Shown here piece after piece: positions 47,794-59,091 of a stretch of 64,000 bases of DNA. The notes below the pieces were generated by a model. The model was not told where the DNA came from. It did no database searches and was given only the letters and a program-made list of their open reading frames with translations. The stretch's first letter is position 1; each line of letters opens with the position of its first letter. Source of the stretch: Hygrocybe punicea (taxonomy: Eukaryota; Basidiomycota; Agaricomycetes; Agaricales; Hygrophoraceae); assembly GCA_963556145.1 (NCBI GenBank), contig OY744471.1, positions 3,713,590 to 3,777,589 on the forward strand, given 5' to 3'. Both the position numbers and the translations under genes were made by a program.

Positions 47794-49637
47794 ATGAGCC
47801 TCCGTAATTGGGCCACCCCCATCGCCAGCACCTCGAAATCCAAAAAAGGCAAACAACCGCAAGCCAATACATCAACCCCCCAACCCGCCAGAACCACCAG
47901 ATCCTCGTCCAACATAGAAAACAACATCCCCAGCATCATTCTGGAAACCACTGAACCGGACACCCTCCAAGAAGCAGTCGACCACCTCCTCACCAACTCC
48001 CTCCTCCCCCCCGATCACGACTACAGTATATCTACATTCACTGGAATCCTCCGACAACTGGCAGCTTCGGACAGCATTCACGCCCTTCCCACAACAGCCA
48101 CTACCCTCCGATCCATAGCCATAGCCTTAGACTCAATAGATTTCGCCGCAAAATCTGACATACTCGCCAACTCCGTCGCCTCCGCCCTCAAATCTCAAAC
48201 GGATGACATCCACGCATCAATCGAAATAGCTATGGCTCCCATTCTAGATAGCATTTCTTCTAAAATCACTGACCTCCAATCTTGCCTTCTAGAAACGAGA
48301 GATCAACTCCAACAATCCACGGCGAGCTTGTCAAAACCTCCACCTCGATCAAATCCACCACCTCCTCATACAAGGATGCAGTCCTCGCTCAAACTACACG
48401 GGCCCCCCTCAGCAACATAGACCCCCGTATCAAAGCGAAGGAACAACTACAAGCACGGCAAATCCTTCTCGACGTAAACGACTCCCCGGAAACCAAAAAA
48501 GCCCTGGACATCAGCCTCTCAAAACTCACGGAAAAGGCCAATCACGTGCTTAGCTCCACGACACCACCGTCCAACTACAAATTCATGGCCACCACGAAGC
48601 TCAGAAACGGAGGCATACTACTAGAAGCGAATTCCAACCAAATCCCCACCTGGTTACAAGACAACACCCGGCTCACCACATTCCTATCTACCTTTGGTCA
48701 CAGAGCCTCCATTAAGAGGCGAACTTACACTATCATAGCTTACTTTGTCCCACTCATCTTCGATCCAGACGTGCCCGATCACCTCAGGGAAATTGAGGAA
48801 ACCAACGAACTCCCCCCGCACTCCATCATCCGCGCAAACTGGATCAAACCAAAAGAACGTCGCTCAGCAAACCAGACATGCGGTCACGCCATATTCTCCC
48901 TGGACTCACCCGACACCGCTAATCTAGTTCTTTCCAAAGGTTTCTTTGTATGCCACAAGAGAATCAACACCGGCAAATGCAAAAAGGAACCCCTCCGCTG
49001 CCTCCATTGCCATCAATGGAACCATACCGCATCCCGCTGTCCAGCCGACTTCGACACATGTGGCACTTGTGGTGACCAACACAGAACGTCAAACTGTTGC
49101 AACAAAAATCAACCCTTCTGTATGCCCTGCAAACAAAAGGGTCACGCCACATGGGACCGTAACTGCCCCTCTTTCCTACTAAAATGCAAAGAAACAGATG
49201 CTCGCAACCCCGAAAACTTACTACCTTTCTACCCCACAGCCGAGCCATGGACCCAAAACCCCTCTCATCCCTATGCCCCCACGCCATCCTCCGTTAACGC
49301 CCGACCACCACACACAATTCCGCCCAGACTACACTCCCCATTCCCCCTCCCCCCGCTGTCCCCAGCTTCCCGCCACTACTCTCCACCCCCCTCCATCTTC
49401 GACCAGCCTCCTCCCCCCTCGATCCGAAATCGTCGTAACGGATCCAGACCCCCCCTACGCCAATCCACTCTAAATATCACCAACCCGCCTCTCAGCCAAA
49501 ACACCGCCCCCTCCGCCCCTCTTTCCTGGTTCGACGACACAACGCCTCTCCCCCCCCTTCCCCCCACCCCCATACCCACCAATGACATCCATGCAATCAG
49601 CATACCTCCTCCCACAGCACCGTCGCCTCATGCCTGA
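47794..49637 (+). pseudogene. LINE ORF1, gag-like with CCHC zinc knuckles, one frameshift
   Basis: Starts MSLRNWATPIASTSKSKKGK; the frame changes near 48320 (from DQLQQSTASLSK to ELVKTSTSIKSTTSSYKDAV), consistent with loss of one base. Middle region: KFMATTKLRNGGILLEANSN, LTTFLSTFGHRASIKRRTYT, with HSIIRANWIKPKERR. Three zinc knuckles follow: CLHCHQWNHTASRC, CGTCGDQHRTSNC and CMPCKQKGHATWDRNC. It ends in a Pro-rich tail that overlaps the start of ORF2 (49582). ORF1 proteins bind the element RNA and form the transposition particle. Confidence 0.8.
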
Positions 49638-52600
49638 ACAACCTGCTCCGCATCCCATACACTTAAACATCTGGCAGATTAACCTCAACAAATCAGCGAA
49701 AGCACACTGGGACCTCATCAATTCCATGATACACACCAAATGCGACCTCCTTCTACTACAAGAACCATACTTCGATTATTACGGCAACACCAAAGCCACC
49801 CACAATTGGAGAGTAATCTACCCCTCTGACCGTCTCACTTCCAACACGCCAGTCCGTTCCGTCATCCTAGTCAACGTCAGACTTAACACAAACTCGTGGG
49901 AACAAATAAACATCCACGGCTCCAACGACCTTACGGGCATTCACGTCAAAGGACCCCTAGGCAACCTCGCCCTCTTCAACATCTACAACGATTGCCTCCA
50001 CTCCAACACCCTCGATACTCTGCACCTATTCGCCAGGACACATGAAGCATCCTTACATCGTCACGAGAACAACCACATGTTTTGGTGTGGCGACTTCAAC
50101 AGACATCACCCACTCTGGGACGAGGAACGTAACCACCATCTTTTCACCGCCAACGCCCTCGCCCAAGCCCATCACCTCATAGAAGCTACTGCCGACTGTG
50201 ATATGACGATGGCACTACCTAAGGACCTACCCACCCTCAAATCCATGGTCACAAAAAACTGGACCAGAACCGATAACGTGTTCTGCACAGCGAAATCCAC
50301 CCACCTCATTTCCGTCTGCGACACCAAACCAGAACCTCGGCCCACAGGCACTGACCACATCCCCATCCTAACTGCCATTGCTCTCCCCCCCCAGATAAAA
50401 ACCAACCCCCCTACACGCAACTTCCGCCTAGTCAACTGGGACAACTTCAGGGATCAACTCAACACCCACCTGTCTCACCTTCCCCCGCCCACACAAATCA
50501 CCTCACAGATACAGCTCGACAACGCCATTTCAGGCCTCACAACGGCCATACAATCATCCATCGAGTTTGCGATTCCCCTTTCGGCCCCCTGTCCCCATTC
50601 AAAGTGTTGGTGGACCCCACACCTGAACCAGCTTAAAGGAAACAAAAACAGGCTAAGTCGTCTATCATACAAATTTCGCCTAGACAACACTCACCCAAGC
50701 CATAAAGAACATAAAACGGCACGTAATCACTATGGTGCCGAAATCCTAAAAGCCAAAGAAAGACACTGGGCCGCATTTCTTGATGACGCTAAGGACCACA
50801 ACATTTGGACCATAAACAAATGCATATTGAATCCCATAAGCGACTACCCCAGAGGAGACGGCGGCAAATCAGCCATCCCCACTTTAGAGTACACCCTCCC
50901 AAGCGGCCTGACAGCATACGCCACTTCCAACGAGGATAAAAGCCTCACTATAGCTAAATCATTCTTTCCCCGCCACCCTCACACTCCTCCGTGCCACCCA
51001 ATTATAACTACCCTCCCTGCATACTGTTCACAGTGGAAATATCCCGTGATCAGATCAAAGAACACATCGGCAAGGTCCAACCCCACAAGGTACCAGGCCC
51101 AGATGGCATCCCTAATATCGTACTAAAAGAATCAGCCGATCTACTCGTCGATCGCATCCACCCCATCTTCAATGCGATACTCCGCCTCAAAATCTACCAC
51201 GACCCATGGAAAGATTCCATCACCAGGGCGCTACGTAAACCGGGCAAACCCAGATATGATATACCCAAAGCATACCGTCCCATAGTTCTACTCAACACCC
51301 TCCCGAAACTGCTGACTTCTATCGCTGCAGAAATCATCTCCCACATGGTAGATGAACACCATCTCCTGCCCGCCCACCACTTTGGAGGTCGACCGGGCCA
51401 CACCACGACTAACTCGATGCACGTTCTAACTCATCACATCAAACACGCCTGGCGCAACAAACGAGTCGCGGCAATCCTATTTGCAGATATTGAAGGTGCC
51501 TTCCCCAACGCAGTAACGGACCGACTACTCCACAACATGCGCAAGAGAAAGATACCCGAACATCTTGTCTGTCTAGTCGGCAACCTCCTCAAGGATCGCA
51601 CCACGCACCTCACCTTCGACGACTACATCTCCGACCCTATCCTCCTCGCCAATGGCATAGGACAAGGGGACCCGATTTCGATGATTATATACCTCTTCTA
51701 CAACGCTGACCTAATCAAAATCCCCACAGGTCGCCAGGAACTGGCAGTAGCCTTCGTCAACGATGTAGCTTACTACGTAGAGGGCAAGGACTTCGCTGAA
51801 ACCAACCAAATCCTCAAGAAGCTCATGTTGAAACCTGGGGGAGCATATTCATGGTCCAAAGAGCACAATTCCAAATTTGAAATCAGCAAATTCGCACTAA
51901 TAGACTTTTCACAGCACACCGATACGCCAAGACCACCACTAATCCTAAACAACACAGCCATCTCGCCAGTCAAGTCTCACCGCTTCCTCGGCATCATCTT
52001 GGACCAGCACCTTCGCTGGCACAAACAACAGGAAAATGCCATCGCGAAGACTACCAAATGGCTACACCTCTTCCGAAGAATCGCACATCCCAAATCCGGC
52101 ATACCCAGAAAACTCATGCGTCAACTTTACACCTCAGTGGCAATCCCAAAGATGATATATGCCGTGGACGTTTGGTACACACCGGTACATAGAATCGCCA
52201 ATAACGCTCACAGATGCGGGTCAGTAAGAGCGATGCGGGAACTAACCAAGACCCAACGCATAGCATCGATACCCATCACTGGGGCCCTCAGAATGACACC
52301 CAACGACCTCCTCGACCTCCACGCTGGCCTGCTCCCTGTAGACCTCCTCATGCACAAAGCATGCCACAGATCAATCATCCGACTATCGACATTACCTATC
52401 TCACACCCGCTTCACAACCCACTTAGAAAATGCGCCAGATACTTAGTTGCCAAACACAGATCCCCACTCCACACTCTCACCCACCTCTTTGACATCAACC
52501 CTGACCACATAGAACCCATCCGTTTCCCCACTTCCTCCTCCCGTCACCCCCCAGCCTTCAATGCAATTATCCCCCCTTCCAGAGAAGAATCCATCGCATT

Positions 52601-53563
52601 CCACAACATCGACGACGCCGACATCAAGATATACTCTGACGGCTCAACCCTCGACGATGGCGTAGGGGCAGCAGCCGTACTGTACCGCACTGGAAGATCC
52701 CGGCCTAAAGTCCTCTGTTACCACCTGGGCTCCAGCACGGACCACCACAATGTCGAAGCAGAAAACGTAGCCAGCCTACTTGCCCTACAGTTACTTAGCC
52801 GCGAATCTCGTTTACGCTCCACCTCCATATACATCGACTGTCAGCCCACCATAAACGCGCTAATCGCACCCTACACGAAATCCGGGCAACACATCCTCGA
52901 CACCTCCCGTGCCCTCACGCGGCACCTGGTCGACACTAATCAACACCTCACCATCACTCTCAGATGGATCTCGGGCACGAAGGGGTAGTTGGGAATGAGA
53001 GAGCTGACTCCGAAGCTAAGAAAGCAGCGAGAAACGACCCCAGTCCACGTCGTACATTACCGGTCGCCCTCCGCAGCGGCACCCTCCCTTCTAACACATT
53101 GGCCATCAAACTCACATTCAGCAGACACCTCACAAACCTCTGGCGTGAGGAATGGCACCAGTCACCACGCTTCGTACGCTTCTCCCGCATTGACCCTGAC
53201 TTCCCTTTACGCAATTTCCTTAAAACCGCTGACAATCTAACACGACCGCAGACAAGCCTCCTCACCCAGCTACGCACTAACCACATCCCCCTTAATGCTT
53301 ACCTACACAGAATCAACAGATCCGACACCAACGCCTGCCCCAAATGCGAAATGGCCATCGAGACCGTCCAGCACTTCCTCTTCGAATGTCCTGCCTACTT
53401 CCACGCGCGGCACAAGCTCACCAACGCACTCAGGAACCAAGCCCGTTCTCTCTCACACCTCCTCAATGACCCCAGAGGCATTCAAGAACTCATCAAATTC
53501 ATACGAAGCACAGGACAATTAAAAGCCTCATTCGGTGACCTCACCTCCCCCACGCTCACATAA
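49582..53563 (+). pseudogene. LINE ORF2: endonuclease, reverse transcriptase, RNase H; two frameshifts
   Basis: Frame 1 (49582-51126): APE-type endonuclease with IWQINLNKSAKAHWDLIN, LLLLQEPYFDYYGN, WCGDFNRHHPLWDE and PTGTDHIPILTAI. Frame 2 from about 51000: reverse transcriptase with KVQPHKVPGPDGIPN, AYRPIVLLNTLPKLL, HHFGGRPGHTTTNSMHVLTH, ILFADIEGAFPNAV and NGIGQGDPISMIIYLFYNAD. The catalytic box reads AVAFVNDVAYYVEG, so the first Asp of FVDD is Asn (codon AAC, 51759-51761). RNase H starts at IKIYSDGSTLDDGVGAAAVL. A second break lies near 52970 (WISG / HEGVVGNERADSEAKKAA). The C-terminal zinc motif is CPKCEMAIETVQHFLFEC. The two breaks each look like a single missing base. The D-to-N change alone should kill polymerisation. 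Confidence 0.85.
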
Positions 53564-54192
53564 CTAACACACTCTTACACAGCATACCTCTCTCTCCCCG
53601 CTCGTCCACATTGGGACATCTCCCTGTCACACGCACGCTTAACAAAATCGCAATAAGCACCTGACCCACCACCCGCATAACCTCTCACCCTCGACCACTC
53701 ACCCAGTGGAGTGGTCCCGAGGGACCTCTCGGGATCAGGGACGGAATCGCATGGAATGGTCAAAGGTGGATGGGATAGAGAACTGTCTACTACATCCAGA
53801 ACTGGCTACTGACTAAGGTCCAGGTCACGTGACATGACAGGCACCACTACTACACCGGCCATCATATCCTTTCTTTTTTGTTTACTTTTCTCCCTGTGAC
53901 AGCCCCCTCCGTGCATGTCCGCCCAGGCGGCCGAGCACTTAGCTCGTCTAGACCACCCGTACTCCACCACCCTGCTCTAGACATTGGGCCCCCTCACACG
54001 TCAGGTCAGGCGTTTAAAACAGCATGGACATGCTGGGACCACGGGGGACTTATTCCGTCGTGGTTGCACTCGCAAACCAGAGGCACAGGTTCCAGGAAGG
54101 CTCCCATATTTGTATATACTCTTGCCCATGTACATAAGGTCCGACATAGGGCTCGCCCTGAGGGACAATAATATGACTTAAAAAAAAAAAAA
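53564..54192 (+). other. LINE 3' untranslated region and poly-A
   Basis: No gene. It ends with TTAAAAAAAAAAAAAA just before the target duplication. Confidence 0.75.
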
Positions 54193-54206
54193 AAGCAGAA
54201 GTCAGG
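54193..54206 (+). repeat. 14-bp target duplication of the LINE (right)
   Basis: AAGCAGAAGTCAGG; matches 47627-47640. Confidence 0.85.
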
Positions 54207-55862
54207 CGCCTTATGGAACAGGAATATAAACATGAGTTTTACGATATCTGAACCAAGAAGTCTTCTTTAAATCGCATGACTTTGCCATTAGCATCCATGC
54301 GGACGTCATACATTTTGAGATGTTCGTGGGTGTGTATGATGGTCCCATGATACCCACAAAATTTATTCAACCCCACCACAAGCACCCTCTTTCCGGCTAC
54401 TGGATCTTTGATGGTTTGCATGACGGGGCGTTGGGTAATGGTTCTGGCCAGGGGCCTCGGTAAACGGTTCTGCTCCGCGAAATCGACATGGAAGGCATGC
54501 ACTTCTATATGATCAGGAACCGAATGAACGAGGTTTGACTGGTCAAGACGATGTCAACAAGAGAATCTACATGGGAGCAATGCCTTTACCTCTATATTGT
54601 TAAATCGCGAGTCGGCTGACGCCGTAGTAATTTGCAAAATGTAATCACTAGACATGCCCACTATAAAACCCGATTTACCAGTGTGAACGCCCAGTCGTAC
54701 ACGAACGTAGTCTCCAACACTGAAAGATTTATGAATCTGATGTGCTGGAACCTCAACTAGTTGGTCCTCGTTCAGAGCATCATTGTCATCTTTGCGCAGG
54801 TGCACTTGCACTGAGTTGACATCCTTGGAGGTAATAATACCGCGAAGTCCTTTCAGCTCTCCTTTAATAATTTTGATGCGATTGTTAACGCTCAATGAAG
54901 CAATGGTGTCCTCGACATTCCACCAATGCCTGGCCACTTTACACCATCTCGAACTCGCGTTGAACAATTTGATCTCCTCAAAAGTAGGATGGACATTCTT
55001 TGTGTTCAAGGTGTGAACATTAACCCATCGTTCCAAAAAGCCATCCTTAAACTTCATCCCCTGGAATGTGAGCCAATCTTTGCCCTGTTGAACAGCTTCG
55101 GTACCAAAAATGTTGCGGGCTCGGTCGGCATCAAACAGCGCGGGAAGAGGACGAGTTTTCGGCAAGCGCTTGAGATCCTTGGAAGGCTCGAGGTAGGAGA
55201 GGCGAGGCACAAGGAACACTCTAACCTTGGCACTGTATGTGACCACCTCCATGACATAACCAATATCCCCTTTGTACGTGCCACTCCTGGTACGCACCCA
55301 GTCACCTTCGGCCACAGTCATGGCTGAGTTCACTGTTTTCAACTCGAGAAGTTGCACGCGCTCAGGCAGGGGCATGAGGCTAATTTCCCGATCAACATAG
55401 ACTATGTGCATGTGTGCAAAAGCATGTCGAATATCCCCAGTACTTGGGGCTTCGACATAGATAGCGCCTGGAATGGATGGTTGCCAGAAGGCGGAAGCGA
55501 TCGTCAGACTCGAGCCATCAGTGCTGCCACATTTGCGAAGAAGAAATTCCAGGCAATCCAACTCCAACCCACGCTATAACAAACAGCAACGTCAAGTTGA
55601 GTAGCAAAGACTTATTAGACCACTCACCTTGACGCTAATGCACCAAAGATTCATGTCTCCAGCATGAGGTTCATCGAGAACCCGCAATTGAGTGTCGGGA
55701 GTCGAATCAAGCATAGTAGGGATGACACTATTCCGTTGATATTTCTCTTTGAGCCACTCCGCCTGGCTTGCCAGTTCTTCGTGCTCATCCCGAAGTGAAT
55801 GTTGATAACTGGGCCGCTGGGCCCAGAAACGCTCGGTTGCAAGCGGTGCAGACTCCGAGTCG

Positions 55863-55866
55863 GCGT
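55863..55866 (+). repeat. 4-bp target duplication of the LTR element (left)
   Basis: GCGT; repeated at 58275-58278. The empty site in the left arm (GTCGGCGTCTGACC on the minus strand) has it once. Confidence 0.8.
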
Positions 55867-56026
55867 TGCAGCAGGTGCTGCTAGCCCTAGGACCCCGGAG
55901 ACCCTTATCCAGTAGATTCCCTTTCCTGTAGTAGCTTAGTCATCCATCCTTGGGTTTCCTCAGCTTTCCCCTCCCAGCCGCAGCTCCCCCTGAGCTCTTC
56001 CCTGAGGTCCGGAGATTCCCCCTCCA
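55867..56026 (+). repeat. 5' LTR (160 bp)
   Basis: Starts TGCAGCAGG, ends CCCCCTCCA (TG...CA rule). Differs from the 3' LTR (58115-58274) at two positions, both CG/CA transitions, so the insertion is young. A possible primer-binding site starts with TGGTGATGAGAG at 56030. Confidence 0.8.
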
Positions 56027-56331
56027 ACGTGGTGATGAGAGAGATTCGAGCCACGCACCCGTAGGACCAGACCTCGAAAGGATCAAAAGACAAAATTTCG
56101 AATATTGAAGGAATTCAACCAGGAACCCAACAGGACGCGCAAACGAAGCGCAAAAACACATCAGAATTAACAGCATCTCCTCACCCATCTCATTTATACT
56201 CGGTCTCATCTATTTCTCGTTGTTCCCTCAATTTCTCGTCTTCAAATTTGGTCCAACTTTATTTTCACGCACCCAATTTTTGTTTTTAATTTTACTCCCG
56301 TTTATCCAGTCGAACATCGGACTTCTACACT

Positions 56332-58065
56332 ATGGCACCCAAAACACGAAACCCCAAGGTTATCAAGACGGAAAAAGAACTCCACGCCGAACGCGACGCG
56401 CGGATACTCGAACTGCAAAAATGGTTAGCGGACAAACGCGAGGAGAAAGAGAAAAACGCAGGGAAAATGACGAAGGAAAAGATGAGACAGAAAGAAAAAC
56501 AAGCACGACGAGTACTCCATCGTACAACAGAAGGTACGCACCTCGAGACAACAGCCCAGGACTCACCACAGGCAGAGAACATGCGACCAACGACGAACGC
56601 GAAGTCGTTCGCGTCCCCCGTGCTACCAACCGCGTCCCAGGTCCCCACAACGTCGACGGCACCCCCATTTGCCATGTCACCAACCCCAGCGTCGTCAGCA
56701 CGCATGCCAACAACGGCCGCAAAACCATTCGCGTCCCCCATTCTACCAACGGCGTCCCAAGTCCCCACAATGTCAACGGGAACCCTGTCTCCCATTTCAC
56801 AGGCCCCAACGCAGCCCGCATGCGCCCCAACAAGCCCACCATCGTCCAACGCGACCGCCACGTCACCACTTGCCCAAACGTCGCCGCTGCCGCGTATGCA
56901 ACCAACGGCACCCCAAAACGCAACAGGGATACCCAGAATGCCCCACTCACAGCCCCATCGTCCAGCCCCGTCGCCGTTGACCCAAGGACAGCCAACGCGA
57001 GCAACCGCGTACGCAAATGAACCCCAGTCCAGACCAGCTGCCGCAACGTCACCAACGAACGCAACGCCCCGTGAAGCACCACCGGCACCCCAGCTGCAAT
57101 CCCAACGTACGGCCCTGCCCCTGTTGACCCAGAAACCACGGACGCCAATGCCGGCGTGTACGAACGTGCCCCAGCCAAACCCATCCGCGACTGCCATGTC
57201 GCCACCAACACCGACGCGTTGATACACGCCCCACACCCCATTACCACCCCAGAACGCGTCGATAAAACCCACACCACGCCCCCGAGGTCCAACAACACCC
57301 CAAAATGCGTCGAAAAGAGCCCTAGAGACGCCCCGCACACCAGTTGTGCCCCAGGGCGCCCAGCGAACGCGAACAGAGACGCCCCAGGCCCCCTACACGC
57401 CCCAAAACGCGCCGCAAGTGGCCCCACAGATGCCCCATACCCGAACAAAACCCCAGAACACCTCGCAAACGCACCCTGGCGCCCCCCAACGTGATATACC
57501 ACCCCCCCAAGCACTACCATCAGCCCCCGTTTTTCTATCTCAGCTTAGTATATATAAACGCGATTTTTCAGACTTATGCACAGGTGCTCGACCGTGGAGC
57601 AGCACCCACCGCCGTAACCGTCGCCTGTTACCCCAACGCCACGCCCATCACCTGTTTCCCGGCCCAGCCGTACAACCCCCTCACCAACCAGTCCCCACCG
57701 AGATTACTCCACCAGTCACACTGCCCCCACGACTTATTGATGCAGGTACCCAGACCACACAGGACGAACTGCCACCATCTTTGCGATACGAACTAACCCG
57801 AACAGACCTTGCCCAAGCCCTCGATATAGCAGTCCCATCGAATTTCGGCCGACTTTGCCATATAGCCAGGCTTACATGGGGATCAGACCAGGATCCACGA
57901 TTTACGAAACTACTAGGTCTCCCACGCAACCACAGGACGTTTTTGGAGGTTTTGGTTGAGATGATGCACCCTTTCAGGAGTGACCCAGATCCCGTTTTTG
58001 CACCAGTTCTGGTCCCAGTAGTAGTGAGGATAGTAGAGGATTGGGTAGAGTTTTGTGGAGGATGA
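56332..58065 (+). pseudogene. Pro/Thr-rich gag-like protein of the LTR element, one nonsense codon
   Basis: About 578 codons in one frame from ATG 56332, broken by a single TGA at 57220-57222 (GCGTTGATAC, expected CGA). The N-terminus is strongly helical and charged (KTEKELHAERDARILELQKW, REEKEKNAGKMTKEKMRQKE). A long low-complexity Pro/Thr/Ala region follows. The C-terminal 100 residues look folded (LPPSLRYELTRTDLAQALDI, NFGRLCHIARLTWGSDQDPR, NHRTFLEVLVEMMHPFRSDP). I do not recognise the domain. A structural (gag) role is inferred only from its position between LTRs. Other long frames on both strands here are products of the repetitive GC-rich composition. Confidence 0.5.
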
Positions 58066-58114
58066 GATGCAGGAGATGTGTGCGAGGGCACACACCATTG
58101 TGGAGGGGGGTATC

Positions 58115-58274
58115 TGCAGCAGGTGCTGCTAGCCCTAGGACCCCGGAGACCCTTATCCAGTAGATTCCCTTTCCTGTAGTAGCTTAGTCATCCATCCTTG
58201 GGTTTCCTCAGCTTTCCCCTCCCAGCCGCGGCTCCCCCTGAGCTCTTCCCTGAGGTCCAGAGATTCCCCCTCCA
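58115..58274 (+). repeat. 3' LTR (160 bp)
   Basis: TGCAGCAGG...CCCCCTCCA; 158 of 160 bases match the 5' LTR. Followed by GCGT (58275-58278). Confidence 0.8.
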
Positions 58275-58587
58275 GCGTCCGACCCTGGATCCATAAAGTC
58301 CTCAAATTGCAGAGGACGAGACGGGGATGATTTACCAGGCGACTCCGAGCTCATCTCTGAATCATAATTTAAATTCGAATCCGTGTCCATGTCCATGTCC
58401 GTGTCGTCGTGGTCATGCGCATGCAGGTCCAGGAATTTGGTGACACTATTATGCTAAGAACGAAGGTTCAAGCACTGGGAATGGTCCTGGGCCGCATTGG
58501 TATGCTCACCGTGACCTCCGAGTCTGAGTTGTAGCCCACCATGACTCTTCGTCGTTTGTAACCACCTTTGCAGTAATTCGAAGTCAT

Positions 58588-59091
58588 GATCGGTGCGAAT
58601 TCACAATTGGGACGTTGAATTACGAAAAATAATTGTACTAACTACTTGACTGCTAGACTACTAGAGTTGCGGAAGAAAGTGATTGACTATCATTTAGCTG
58701 AGAACCATAGCTGACACCTCAGGGCGGTTTCGAACCCGTTTTGGTATTCGGGGAAACCCGACCAGAACCTGCCCTCAGGTGAGCACTATAATAATACAAA
58801 CAACGCCACGACTTGTCGCTACTCCAATCCCAATTACTCTAAATTTGTAGTAATGTTTAATTGCTAGTACAAGCAAGCTTTAGTTAAATTTAGTCGCTTT
58901 ATTGAAGAATGTAATAAGCATTGAAGCAAAGACGAATCGGAATTACGCCGTTATACCATCGTTATATCCTCATTACGCCGTTATACCATCGTTATATCCT
59001 CATTACGCCATTATACCATCGTTATATCCTCATTACCCCATTATATCAACATTATATCCTCATCACCCCGTTATACCATCGTTATATCCTC
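58588..59091. repeat. Divergent intergenic region with expanded 30-bp minisatellite, right copy
   Basis: Mirror of 16455-16928. The AT-rich unit (CCGTTATACCATCGTTATATCCTCATTA-type) has one more copy than in the left arm (58943-59091) and abuts the DUF6532-like start codon. The hairpin with GGTTTCGAACC is at 58729-58795. Confidence 0.65.

Larger units (their letters stand above)
47641..54192 (+). mobile_element. Tad/I-like LINE retrotransposon with poly-A tail
   Basis: 6,552 bp, absent from the left arm, so the empty site is directly visible at 18891-18904. It ends in A(14-16) and is flanked by a 14-bp target duplication. It encodes ORF1 (gag-like with zinc knuckles) and ORF2 (endonuclease, reverse transcriptase, RNase H, C-terminal zinc motif). 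The RNase H domain and two-ORF layout place it near the Tad1/I group. ORF1 has one frame break, ORF2 has two, and the RT catalytic motif is altered, so this copy is defective. The 3' 620 bp (53564-54180) is non-coding. Confidence 0.85.
55867..58274 (+). mobile_element. Small (2.4-kb) non-autonomous LTR retrotransposon
   Basis: 160-bp LTRs with TG...CA ends, a 4-bp target duplication (GCGT), a purine-rich tract (GTGGAGGGGGG, 58100-58110) just before the 3' LTR and a candidate primer-binding site after the 5' LTR. The interior has one long frame but no reverse transcriptase, integrase or protease motif. It is absent from the left arm. It must depend on enzymes of another element; short LTRs with a private ORF resemble gag-only or LARD/TRIM-type elements. 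Confidence 0.8.
46849..58587 (-). pseudogene. Spt5-like KOW protein, right copy, interrupted by LTR element and LINE
   Basis: Mirror of 16929-19683, expanded by two insertions. The LTR element (55867-58274) sits inside an N-terminal coding exon, between the codons for FEDFMDPGSDA and SESAPLATERF; this must destroy or heavily alter the product. The LINE (47641-54192) lies antisense in the intron between the VRMDANGKVMRFKEDFLVQ exon and the Pro/Ser-rich linker exon. Unlike the left copy, the linker exon keeps CGA (Arg) at the position of the left TGA, so the C-terminal exons read through (PLPDRDSLSTALLERLNRGE). The two copies have thus been damaged in different ways after duplication. Confidence 0.75.

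Noticed and set aside
50991..52988. Programmed frameshifting in LINE ORF2
   Set aside because: The breaks lie in the middle of the RT N-terminus and within RNase H, without slippery sequence; single-base loss or assembly error is simpler.
56325..57520. Large Gly/Val-rich minus-strand frames in the LTR element
   Set aside because: Complement of the Pro/Thr-rich repeat coding region; the plus strand frame has the structured ends and element polarity.
58943..59091. CRISPR-like array of 30-bp repeats
   Set aside because: Eukaryotic AT-rich minisatellite with no unique spacers between units.
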